Made by a program: the position numbers and the translations under genes
In this document: piece after piece, positions 54,529 through 64,000 of the stretch
How the letters are laid out: every line of letters begins with the position of its first letter
Numbering within the stretch: the stretch's first letter is position 1
Assembly: GCA_016200085.1 (NCBI GenBank)
Contig: JACQFL010000014.1
Coordinates: forward strand, 124,001 to 188,000
From: Candidatus Rokuibacteriota bacterium
GTDB lineage: Bacteria > Methylomirabilota > Methylomirabilia > Rokubacteriales > CSP1-6
Direction of reading: 5' to 3'
Length of the DNA: 64,000 bases
Notes under the pieces: model-generated
What the model was told of the DNA's origin: nothing
The model's database searches: none
The model's input: the letters and a program-made list of their open reading frames with translations, nothing else

Positions 54529-55850
54529 CGATCGAGAAGGAAGTGGCGGAGTACGTCGCCAAGACGCGGCAGTCGAAGGCCCTCCACGAGGAGGCCGTCG
54601 CCGTCATGCCGGGCGGGAACAGCCGTACGACGACGTTCTTCGATCCGTACCCGTTCTACCTCCAGCGCGGCCAGGGCGCCCACGTCTGGGACGCCGACGG
54701 CATCGACCGGCTCGACTTCAACGGCAACTACACGAGCCTGATCCTGGGGCACGCGCCGCCGGAGGTGGTGAAGGCCGTCCAGGAGGCCGCCACGCAGGGG
54801 CTGTCGTTCCCCGGGCCGACCGAGCACGAGATCCGGCTCGCGGAGCTGCTGACCCGGCGCATTCCCTCGCTGGAGTCGGTGCGCTTCACGAACTCCGGGA
54901 CCGAGGCGACCATGAACGCCGTGCGCGTGGCGCGCGCGTTCACGGGCCGCCCGAAGATCGCGAAGTTCGAGGGCGCGTACCACGGCACCCACGACTGGGC
55001 GCTGGTGAGCGTGTCCCCCGATCCCAGGACGGCGGGCGGCCGCCGCCGCCCCAAGCCGGTCGCCGCCTCGGCGGGCGTGCCCCCGGCGGTGCTCAAGCAC
55101 GTCGTGGTGCTGCCATGGAACGACGCGGAGGCGTGCGAGCAGATCATCGAGAAGGAGGCGGCCAGCCTCGCGGGGGTGCTCGTCGATCCGCTGCTCGGCG
55201 TGGGCGGCATCCTGCCGCCGGTGGCGGGCTTCCTCGAGCGGCTGCGCGCGGTGACCGAGCGCCACGGCATCGTGCTGATCTTCGACGAGGTGATCTCGTT
55301 CCGGGTGGGCGAGGGCGGCGCCCAGCAGCGCTTCGGCATCCGGCCCGACCTCACCACCCTCGGCAAGATCATCGGCGGCGGCCTGCCCGTCGGCGCCTTC
55401 GGAGGGCGCGCCGACATCCTGGGCGCCTACGACCCGCGCAAAGGGGGGGCCCGCATCAGCCACGGCGGCACCTTCAACGCCAATCCGCTCACGATGGCGG
55501 CGGGCGTGGCCACCCTCAACGCCTTGACGCCCGAGGCCTACGGGCGGCTCGACGCCCTCGGCGAACGGCTGCGCGGCGGCGTCACGCGGCTGCTCGAGGG
55601 CACGCGGCGCAAGGGACAGGTCACGGGCCTCGGCTCGCTGTTCTGCCTGCACTGGACGACGGGCGCGCTCACCGATTACCGCTCCAGCCGGCCGAAAGAT
55701 CCGGGGGCGCCCATGCGCGTGTTCATGGGACTGCTCAACGAGGGCATCCTCCTCACCCAGCGGGGGATGGGCGCCTGCTCGCTCCCCATGACCGATCAGG
55801 ACGTCGATCGCTTCGTCAATGCGCTGGCGCGCGTGCTCGCGCGGGAGTGA
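54525..55850 (+). CDS. Class III aminotransferase (GSA aminomutase-like)
   Basis: 441 residues, fold-type I class III PLP enzyme. Blocks include VMPGGNSRTTTFF, GNYTSLILGHAPPEVVKAV, VRFTNSGTEATMNAVRVARAF, FDEVISFRVG and Schiff-base K281 in LGKIIGGGLPVGAFGG, then HGGTFNANPLTMAAG. Closest in layout to glutamate-1-semialdehyde 2,1-aminomutase, which is also the annotation given to various omega-amino acid transaminases. Operon position with D-glutamate/oxoproline genes makes an amino acid-metabolising role more likely than tetrapyrrole synthesis; this is inference. ATG overlaps the pxpC stop. Confidence 0.85.
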   Translation: MTIEKEVAEYVAKTRQSKALHEEAVAVMPGGNSRTTTFFDPYPFYLQRGQGAHVWDADGIDRLDFNGNYTSLILGHAPPEVVKAVQEAATQGLSFPGPTEHEIRLAELLTRRIPSLESVRFTNSGTEATMNAVRVARAFTGRPKIAKFEGAYHGTHDWALVSVSPDPRTAGGRRRPKPVAASAGVPPAVLKHVVVLPWNDAEACEQIIEKEAASLAGVLVDPLLGVGGILPPVAGFLERLRAVTERHGIVLIFDEVISFRVGEGGAQQRFGIRPDLTTLGKIIGGGLPVGAFGGRADILGAYDPRKGGARISHGGTFNANPLTMAAGVATLNALTPEAYGRLDALGERLRGGVTRLLEGTRRKGQVTGLGSLFCLHWTTGALTDYRSSRPKDPGAPMRVFMGLLNEGILLTQRGMGACSLPMTDQDVDRFVNALARVLARE

Positions 55851-55990
55851 ACTGATGCGGACACTCGTCACCCGACCGTTACGGGCCGGGGGTACACGGT
55901 CGGGCGCTGAGCGGCCGGCCGGGGAGTTCGTGCCCGCGGCCGGAGCGCGCCGGGAAGGGGCGTGAGTCGCTGGGCGCAATCGGCCTCGTC

Positions 55991-56254
55991 GTGGGCGTCG
56001 CGATCTCGATGGCCGTGCTGTTGCACGACGTCAAGCGTACGAGGCTCTCGAATATCGCGCCCCAGGCGGCGCCATCGCGGTTGCCGCCCGAGATCCACGC
56101 GATCGCCGCCGTGCTGGCGGGGCTCGGCGCCGCCCTTCTCTGGACCTGGTGGATCGGGCTCGTGGTTCTCGTCGTGCACGCGGGCCTGAGCTGGACCGTG
56201 GCGCCGCGCCTCGTCGAGATCGTGGCCCACCGTCTCCCGCCGCTCCACCTCTGA
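55991..56254 (+). CDS. Small membrane protein of unknown function
   Basis: 87 residues from GTG 55991, with hydrophobic helices at about 1-13 and 38-63 and a basic LLHDVKRTRLSN stretch between them. The open frame runs further upstream with a compatible hydrophobic start, so the real start may be earlier. No family is recognised. Lies between the aminotransferase and gcvT on the same strand, without a visible ribosome binding site; a weak gene call. The flanking 55851-55990 contains no other supported gene. Confidence 0.45.
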   Translation: MGVAISMAVLLHDVKRTRLSNIAPQAAPSRLPPEIHAIAAVLAGLGAALLWTWWIGLVVLVVHAGLSWTVAPRLVEIVAHRLPPLHL

Positions 56255-56318
56255 GCGGCGTGACGCCCGCGGGCACCCGCGCGCGTTGCTGAGCAGTGAT
56301 CCGGCACGTCGCCGACCC

Positions 56319-56347
56319 TTGACCACCCACGGGCAGGATGGTCTACT
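56319..56347 (+). promoter_or_regulatory. Probable promoter of the gcv operon
   Basis: TTGACC (56319-56324), 17-nt spacer, TCTACT (56342-56347). The gcvT ATG is 12 nt after the -10 and has no ribosome binding site, so the leader would be about 5 nt. No glycine-riboswitch-like stem region fits in so short a leader. Confidence 0.6.
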
Positions 56348-56359
56348 GAGGCGCTTCTG

Positions 56360-57466
<1,107 letters not shown>

Positions 57467-57474
57467 AGGAGGCC

Positions 57475-57867
57475 ATGGCCAACATCCCGGCGGAGCTCCG
57501 GTACACGAAGGACCACGAGTGGGCGAAGCAGGAGGGCGGCCGCATCCGCGTGGGCATCACCCACTTCGCGCAGGAGCAGCTCGGCGACGTCGTGTTCGTC
57601 GAGCTGCCGAAGGCGGGCGCCCGGGCGACCGCGAAGAAGGCCTTCGGGGTGGTGGAGTCGGTGAAGGCCGTGTCCGACCTGTTCGCGCCGCTGTCGGGCG
57701 AGGTGGTCGAGGTCAACGACGCGCTGGCGAAGGCGCCGGAGACCGTGAACGGCGATCCGTACGGCAAGGGCTGGATGATCGTCATCGCGCCCTCGGCCCC
57801 GAGGGAATGGGACGGGCTCCTCACGGCGTCGCAGTACGAGGAGTTCCTGGCCCAGAGCGGGCCCTGA
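57475..57867 (+). CDS. gcvH: Glycine cleavage system H protein
   Basis: Lipoyl carrier that shuttles the aminomethyl intermediate. 130 residues. RYTKDHEWAKQEGGRIRVGI, the lipoylation site K64 within VVESVKAVSDLFAPLSGEV, and PYGKGWMIVI are all conserved. AGAGGAGG immediately upstream gives a good ribosome binding site. A lipoyl/octanoyl transferase gene (60661) lies in the same operon. Confidence 0.96.
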   Translation: MANIPAELRYTKDHEWAKQEGGRIRVGITHFAQEQLGDVVFVELPKAGARATAKKAFGVVESVKAVSDLFAPLSGEVVEVNDALAKAPETVNGDPYGKGWMIVIAPSAPREWDGLLTASQYEEFLAQSGP

Positions 57868-57872
57868 GCACG

Positions 57873-59212
<1,340 letters not shown>

Positions 59213-59216
<4 letters not shown>

Positions 59217-60679
59217 TGGCGATGCCCCGGTACGACAAGCTCGTGTTCGAGATCGGCGCGCCGGGCCGCGTCGGCTACTCGCTGCCCGCCAGCGACGTGC
59301 CGGTGGAGGACCCGCGCGCGGGCATTCCCGACAGCTACCTGCGCCGCGAGGCGCCCGCGCTCCCCGAGGTGTCGGAGTTCGACGTGGTCCGCCACTACTC
59401 GCGGCTGAGCCAGCTCAACTACGGCGTCGACACGCACTTCTATCCGCTCGGCTCGTGCACGATGAAGTACAACCCCAAGCTCAACGAGACGATGGCGCGC
59501 CTGCCCGGCTTCGCGCGCCTGCACCCGCTCACGCCCCCGGCGAGCGCCCAGGGCGCGCTGGGGCTCATGCACGACCTGGCCCAGATGCTCGGCGAGATCG
59601 CGGGCATGGATGCCGTCTCCCTGCAGCCGGCGGCGGGCGCCCAGGGCGAGCTCGCGGGCGTCCTCATGATCCGCGCCTTCCACCGCGCCAACGGCGAGAA
59701 GCGCACGAAGGTCCTGGTGCCGGACTCCGCGCACGGGACCAACCCGGCCTCGACGGCGCTCGCCGGCTACCAGGTCGTGCAGCTCAAGTCGCTCGCGAAC
59801 GGCGACGTCGACCTCGCCGATCTCGAGGCCCACCTCGCCCCCGACGTGGCGGCCTTCATGATCACCCAGCCCAACACGCTCGGGCTCTTCGAGCAGCGCA
59901 TCCTCGAGATCACCGACCTGTGCCACGCCAGGGGCGTGCAGGTGTACATGGATGGCGCCAACCTCAACGCGATCCTCGGCATCACCCGCCCGGGGGATCT
60001 CGGCTTCGACGTCTGTCATTTCAATCTCCACAAGACGTTCACCACGCCCCACGGGGGCGGCGGGCCCGGCGCCGGGCCGGTGGGCGTGAAGAGCCACCTG
60101 GAGCCGTTCCTGCCCGCCCCGGTCGTGGTCAGGCGCGGCGAGGCCTACGCGCTCGACTGGAAGCGGCCGAAATCGATCGGCAAGCTGCAGGCCTTCTGGG
60201 GCAACTTCGGCATGCTCGTGCGCGCCTACACCTACATCCGCACCATGGGGCCGGACGGGCTGCGCGAGGTCTCGGAGAACGCCGTCCTCAACGCCAACTA
60301 CATCATGGCGCGGCTGGCCAAGGATTACGACGTCGCCGCGCCCGGTCCCTGCATGCACGAGTGCGTGCTGTCGGCGCGCAAGCAGAAGAAGCTCGGCGTC
60401 ACCGCCATGGACATCGCCAAGCGACTGCTCGATCTCGGCTTCTACGCCCCCTCGACGTACTTCCCGCTCATCGTCGAGGAGGCGCTCATGATCGAGCCCA
60501 CCGAGACCGAGTCCAAGGAGACGCTCGACGCGTTCTGCGACGCCATGATCCAGATCGCGCGCGAGGCGGAGCAGAGCCCCGCCGTGATCCACGAGGCGCC
60601 CGTGACCACCTCCGTGCGCCGGCTCGACCAGACGCGCGCCGCGCGCGAGCCGGACCTCCGGTGGGCGCCGCGCCGGTAG
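59213..60679 (+). CDS. gcvPB: Glycine dehydrogenase (decarboxylating) subunit 2
   Basis: C-terminal, PLP-carrying half of the P protein, 488 residues. [43 protein letters not shown] and the Schiff-base lysine K274 in [16 protein letters not shown] are present, with ESVKxT-like [12 protein letters not shown] at the end. GTG 59213 overlaps the gcvPA stop; ATG 59216 is the next codon. Its 3' end overlaps the lipM start by 19 bp. Confidence 0.95.
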
Positions 60680-61524
60680 CGCGCGACTTCCGCCTCCTCG
60701 TCACCGGGGCGTGCGATGGCCCGACCAACATGGCCATCGACGAGGCGCTCTGGCGGGGGCGGTGTCGGGGCACGGCGCCGGCCACCCTCCGCTTCTTCGC
60801 CTGGGAGCCGCCGACCGTGTCGCTCGGCTACGGCCAGGCGCTGGACGGCGCGGTGAGCCAGACCGCGTGCCGCGATCTCGGCGTCGGGCTCGTCCGCCGG
60901 CCGACGGGAGGCAGCGCGATCTACCACGACGGCCCGGAGCGCGAGCTGACGTACAGTGTGGTCGCGTCGAACCCGGATCTCGGGATCGGCCGCGACCTGC
61001 TCGCGTCGTACCGCTGGATCGCCGCCGCCCTGGTGCGCGGCCTGCGCGCGCTGGGGGCGGAGGCGGAGATGATCGCGGCCCCGCGCCACGCCGGGGCGGC
61101 GCCGGCGTTCTGCTTCGCGCGGACGGGGCGGTACGAGATCGAGATCGACGGCCGCAAGATCGTCGGCAGCGCCCAGCGTCGCCAGGGCCAGACGTTCCTG
61201 CAGCACGGCTCGGTCCTGCTCGGCGTCGACGCCGACCGCCTGCGCGCGCTCTTTCCCACGACCGCCGACCCGCTGGCGCCGCTCACCACGCTCGAGGCGG
61301 CGCTCGGTCACCGGCCGAAGTTCGACGACGTCGTCGCCGCGCTCGTCGAGGCCTTCGAGGCCGAGCACGGCCTCACGCTGAGGCCGGGGGGGCTGTCGGC
61401 GGAGGAAGCCGCGCTCGCCGATCGGCTCGTGGCGGAGAAATATGCGACCGCGGCGTGGCTCGACGGAGTGCCGGAACCCCGGCGGCCCGCATCGCGGCCC
61501 GGAACGCATGCCTCCGGCGTCTGA
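60661..61524 (+). CDS. lipM: Octanoyltransferase LipM / lipoate-protein ligase family
   Basis: 287 residues of the LplA-LipM superfamily. NMAIDEAL start, [21 protein letters not shown] (the R-R-x-T/S-G-G-x-x-x-H motif), and [21 protein letters not shown] with K166. C151 in [11 protein letters not shown] lies where LipM-type octanoyltransferases carry the acyl-binding cysteine, so GcvH octanoylation (LipM) is favoured over ATP-dependent lipoate ligation. GTG 60661 overlaps gcvPB. A 25-residue proline-rich tail overlaps the nudix gene. Clearly placed to modify GcvH. Confidence 0.83.
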   Translation: MGAAPVARDFRLLVTGACDGPTNMAIDEALWRGRCRGTAPATLRFFAWEPPTVSLGYGQALDGAVSQTACRDLGVGLVRRPTGGSAIYHDGPERELTYSVVASNPDLGIGRDLLASYRWIAAALVRGLRALGAEAEMIAAPRHAGAAPAFCFARTGRYEIEIDGRKIVGSAQRRQGQTFLQHGSVLLGVDADRLRALFPTTADPLAPLTTLEAALGHRPKFDDVVAALVEAFEAEHGLTLRPGGLSAEEAALADRLVAEKYATAAWLDGVPEPRRPASRPGTHASGV

Positions 61525-61978
61525 CCCGGGCTCCCCGGTCCGGCGCGAGTATCCGCACGTCCCGCGTGTCGGCGTCGGCGCCGTGGTCCTCCACGAAGGA
61601 CGGGTGCTGCTGGTGCGGCGCGGCGGGCAGCCGTCGATGGGGAAATGGACGTTGCCCGGGGGGCTCGTGGAGCTCGGCGAGACCACGGCCGAGGCGGCGC
61701 GGCGCGAGATCGCCGAGGAGTGCGGGCTCGACATCCGCCTGGGCGGCGTCGCGGGCGTGGTGGACCGCGTCGTGCGCGACGCCGAGGGGCACGTCCGCTA
61801 TCATTACGTGCTGGTCGACTACGTGGCGTACGCCGACACCGACCGCGTGACGGCGGGCAGCGACGCCGCCGAGGCGCGGTGGGCGGACGTCGGCGAGATC
61901 GATGGGCTCGACGTGACCGAGGGGCTGCTGGACATGATCCGGCGCGCCCTCGCGCTGGGAGGAGAGGACGCCCGATGA
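61508..61978 (+). CDS. Nudix hydrolase
   Basis: 156 residues with a complete Nudix box G-x5-E-x7-R-E-U-x-E-E-x-G-U read as [20 protein letters not shown] followed by [17 protein letters not shown] sits at the front and [20 protein letters not shown] is strand one. Resembles ADP-ribose pyrophosphatase/MutT-like NUDIX_ADPRase; the pyrophosphate substrate is not determined. Overlaps the lipM end and the pepA start, hence part of the same transcript. Confidence 0.88.
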   Translation: MPPASDPGSPVRREYPHVPRVGVGAVVLHEGRVLLVRRGGQPSMGKWTLPGGLVELGETTAEAARREIAEECGLDIRLGGVAGVVDRVVRDAEGHVRYHYVLVDYVAYADTDRVTAGSDAAEARWADVGEIDGLDVTEGLLDMIRRALALGGEDAR

Positions 61979-63474
61979 AGGTCGAGGTGATCGCGAAGCC
62001 GCTGGCGCAGGTGCAGGCGGACGCCGTGGTGATCGGCATGCACGCGGGCGAGCGCCGCCCCGCGCTCGTCGCCGCGCTCGACGCCGGCGCGCACGGGCTG
62101 CTCCGCGCGGTGCTCGACGCGGAGAAGTTCCAGGCCAAGGCCGCGCAGGTCACCCACGTCCACACCGCCGGCCGGCTGCCCGCGGCCCGCGTGGTCGTCG
62201 TCGGGCTCGGCGAGCGGCGCGGCTCGGCGCACGAGACCCTGCGCCGCGCGGCGTCCGCGGGCGTGCGCCGGGCGCGCGACCTCGGCGCGCGCGCCGTGGC
62301 CGTCCAGATGCCCGCCGACGGGCTGTCCCCGCGCGAGCGGGCCCAGGCCGTGGTCGAGGGCGCCATCCTCGGCACCTACGCCTTCGACCGCTACAAGAAG
62401 GAGAAGCCGGACAAGGCGGTCGAGACCTTGAGCGTGCTCGCTCCCGACGCGCGGTCCGTGCGCGAGACCCGGGAGGGCGCCTCCGTCGGCGAGGTCCTCG
62501 CCCGGGCCACGTGGTTCGCCCGCGATCTCGTCAACGAGCCCGCCAACGAGGTGAACCCCACCCACCTCGCGCGGGTGGCCGCGAAGATCGCCAAGGACGG
62601 CTCGCTCGATCTGAAAGTCTACGACCGCGCGCAGTGCGAGAAGATGGGCATGGGCGCCTTTCTCGGCGTCGCGCAGGGCAGCGAGGCGCCGCCGAAGTTC
62701 ATCCACCTCACGTACACGCCGTCCGGCCGGGCGCGCAAGCGCGTGGCCGTGATCGGCAAGGGCATCACCTTCGACGCCGGGGGGCTCGATCTCAAGACCG
62801 CCGAGGGTATGCTGCGCATGAAGGACGACATGTCCGGGGCGGCCGCCGTGCTCGCCGTCTTCACCGCGCTGCCCGCGCTCAAGCCCGCCGTCGAGGTCCA
62901 CGGCGTCATCCCGGCGACGGAAAACATGCCCTCGGGCTCGGCCTTCCGGCCCGGGGACATCCTGCGCGCCATGAACGGCACCACCATCGAGATCGGCAAC
63001 ACCGACGCGGAGGGCCGGCTCACCCTCGCGGACGCGCTCTGCTACGCGCGCGAGCACGTGAAGGCCCAGGAGATGATCGACCTCGCCACCCTGACCAGCG
63101 CCTGCGTCGTCGCGCTGGGGCCGTCGTGCTCGGGCGTGATGACCAACAATCAGCCCCTGGCCGACCGCTTCTTGAAATCGGCCGAGCGGGCGGGCGAGCG
63201 GATGTGGCAGCTGCCGCTCATCGACGAGTACCGCGAGCACCTCAAGAGCGAGGTCGCCGACCTCAACAACGTCGGCCCGCGGGGGGGCGGCGCGATCACC
63301 GCCGGCCTCTTCCTGAAGGAGTTCGCCGGCGACACGCCATGGATCCACCTGGACATCGCGGGGCCGGCCTTCGTCGAGAAGGCCGGGCCGCTGACCGCGC
63401 CCGGCGCGACGGGCGCCGCCGTGCGCAGCATCCTCGGCTACCTGCTCGCCGAAGGCGGAACCCGCCGGTCCTGA
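61975..63474 (+). CDS. pepA: Leucyl aminopeptidase (M17 family)
   Basis: 499 residues. The C-terminal catalytic domain has [37 protein letters not shown] with metal-ligand lysine and aspartate, [12 protein letters not shown], and the family signature [31 protein letters not shown] and the [10 protein letters not shown] segment follow. Releases N-terminal residues from peptides in the cytoplasm with two metal ions; PepA-type members may also bind DNA. ATG overlaps the nudix stop by 4 bp. Ends 23 nt before the first repeat unit. Confidence 0.94.
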   Translation: MKVEVIAKPLAQVQADAVVIGMHAGERRPALVAALDAGAHGLLRAVLDAEKFQAKAAQVTHVHTAGRLPAARVVVVGLGERRGSAHETLRRAASAGVRRARDLGARAVAVQMPADGLSPRERAQAVVEGAILGTYAFDRYKKEKPDKAVETLSVLAPDARSVRETREGASVGEVLARATWFARDLVNEPANEVNPTHLARVAAKIAKDGSLDLKVYDRAQCEKMGMGAFLGVAQGSEAPPKFIHLTYTPSGRARKRVAVIGKGITFDAGGLDLKTAEGMLRMKDDMSGAAAVLAVFTALPALKPAVEVHGVIPATENMPSGSAFRPGDILRAMNGTTIEIGNTDAEGRLTLADALCYAREHVKAQEMIDLATLTSACVVALGPSCSGVMTNNQPLADRFLKSAERAGERMWQLPLIDEYREHLKSEVADLNNVGPRGGGAITAGLFLKEFAGDTPWIHLDIAGPAFVEKAGPLTAPGATGAAVRSILGYLLAEGGTRRS

Positions 63475-63496
63475 GAGCCTGTGAACGAATCGCGCT

Positions 63497-63705
63497 ATCG
63501 AGGGGCGCCGCCGCGCGCGCCAGGAACCTCGCGAGCCATCGAGGGGCGCCACGGCTTCGCCGGGGCGTCCCGAGCGTGTGGGGGGCTTGGGGCGGCGGCA
63601 CCGCGCGCGCCGGGAATCTCGCGGGCGATCGAGGGGCGCCACGGCTTCGCCGGGGCGTCCCGAGCGTGTGGGGGGCTTGGGGGGCGCCCTGAGCCCCCCA
63701 TGATC
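63497..63705. repeat. Dispersed GC-rich repeat, copy D, tandemly duplicated (90-bp period)
   Basis: A 55-nt block is present identically at 63538-63592 and 63628-63682 (period 90 bp), and a third partial unit starts at 63497. The block begins ATCGAGGGGCGCC and includes GGCTTCGCCGGGGCG and a G6 run. The last unit ends with a full G6/C6 hairpin that stops 3 nt before the TGATCTG preceding the PHP start codon. Shares its core with copy B and its layout with copies A and C. Confidence 0.88.
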
Positions 63706-63707
63706 TG

Positions 63708-64000
63708 ATGTCCGGCGGCGTCGACCTGCACAGCCACACCACGGCCTCCGACGGCACGCTGAGCCCGCGCGAGCTGGTGGCGCTGGCCGCGAAGCATGGC
63801 GTGCGCGTGCTGGCCATCACGGACCACGACTCGACCGACGGGCTCGCCGAGGCCATCGAGGAGGCGGCGAAGCGCCCGCCGCTCACCATCGTGCCCGGCC
63901 TCGAGATCAACTGCGACGTCGAGGGCGCGGAGATCCACGTGCTCGGCTATCTCCTCGAGTGGCAGGAGGCATGGTTCCAGGATTTCCTGCGCGAGCAGCG
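63708..64000 (+). CDS. PHP-domain phosphoesterase (3' end outside window)
   Basis: 97 codons visible. DLHSHTTASDGTLSPRELV (H-x-H-x6-DG metal motif), ITDHDSTDGLAEA and GLEINCDVEGAEIHVLGY (E and H metal ligands) place it in the TrpH/RNase AM-like PHP family, which hydrolyses 3',5'-nucleotide bisphosphates and trims 5' RNA ends. The start ATG is embedded just after the repeat hairpin, and no ribosome binding site is seen. Confidence 0.87.
   Translation, partial: MSGGVDLHSHTTASDGTLSPRELVALAAKHGVRVLAITDHDSTDGLAEAIEEAAKRPPLTIVPGLEINCDVEGAEIHVLGYLLEWQEAWFQDFLREQ

Noticed and set aside
55855-55964. A 36-codon ATG frame after the aminotransferase
   Set aside because: Composition is arginine/glycine-rich, with no homology hint and no ribosome binding site; overlaps the better membrane-protein frame.
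56255-56359. Glycine riboswitch before gcvT
   Set aside because: The gap is short, the likely promoter lies only 12 nt before the ATG, and no tandem aptamer-like fold is visible.
61442-61507. Upstream ATG for the nudix gene
   Set aside because: It would add a basic 22-residue stretch that overlaps lipM in another frame; the ATG at 61508 gives the normal family start.
63497-63705. CRISPR-like array
   Set aside because: Only two full units, a 55-nt exact block and similar spacers; it is a tandem duplication of an intergenic repeat.

Overview
The window is a contiguous, very GC-rich bacterial chromosome segment (about 70% G+C by eye) with tightly packed genes, many 4-bp ATGA/GTGA overlaps and frequent GTG starts. 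Gene content is that of a free-living Gram-negative-type cell: BamD, a BamD-linked lipoprotein signal, ComEC/ComEA, an exopolysaccharide/O-antigen locus, DapL-type lysine synthesis and a split GcvPA/GcvPB glycine cleavage system. The style resembles Candidatus Rokubacteria/Methylomirabilota or a deltaproteobacterial-like lineage, but that placement is inference only. No rRNA, tRNA, CRISPR array, transposase, integrase or phage gene was recognised.

Region 1 (1-17466, + strand) is a surface-polysaccharide locus: five GT-B glycosyltransferases, a polyprenyl-phosphate sugar-1-phosphate transferase fused to a CapD-like N-terminal half, a second initiating sugar transferase (WcaJ type), two SDR nucleotide-sugar enzymes, an SGNH hydrolase, a methyltransferase, a MurJ-like flippase and two O-antigen ligase/polymerase-like proteins. 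Region 2 (17759-26027, - strand) reads as one ten-gene run: plsC, argH, a fibronectin-type lipoprotein, lysA, dapA, dapB, folB, folK, an ECF sigma factor and its probable anti-sigma factor. mltG follows separately, then a solitary rpoA on the + strand.

Region 3 (28712-39708, mostly - strand) carries dapL, comEC, comEA, a zinc alcohol dehydrogenase, lysC, a DinB-like protein, a LPG-synthase-like membrane protein, hom and an alaC-like aminotransferase. With dapA/dapB/lysA this gives most of the aspartate-family pathway. Region 4 (39903-50149) has an M23 peptidase, a small lipoprotein, a methyltransferase, a second SGNH hydrolase, an alpha/beta hydrolase, an OppD/OppF ATPase pair without permeases, threonine aldolase, bamD, a LarA-domain protein and purE. 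A short decay zone (about 50165-50839) holds remnants of a GNAT acetyltransferase and an SDR epimerase.

Region 5 (50950-64000, + strand) has a 2-hydroxyacid dehydrogenase, a D-glutamate cyclase (DUF1445)-pxpB-pxpC-class III aminotransferase operon, gcvT-gcvH-gcvPA-gcvPB-lipM-nudix-pepA, and the start of a PHP-domain protein.

The most unusual content is non-coding. One GC-rich repeat family occurs at four intergenic sites (32.8, 40.8, 52.0 and 63.5 kb). Four long inverted repeats (16.0, 17.6, 28.5 and 44.3 kb) share an architecture of roughly 27-55-nt arms around a 69-92-nt centre but have unrelated arm sequences. Several genes have a -10-like hexamer 6-9 nt before the start codon and no ribosome binding site, which suggests leaderless mRNAs.
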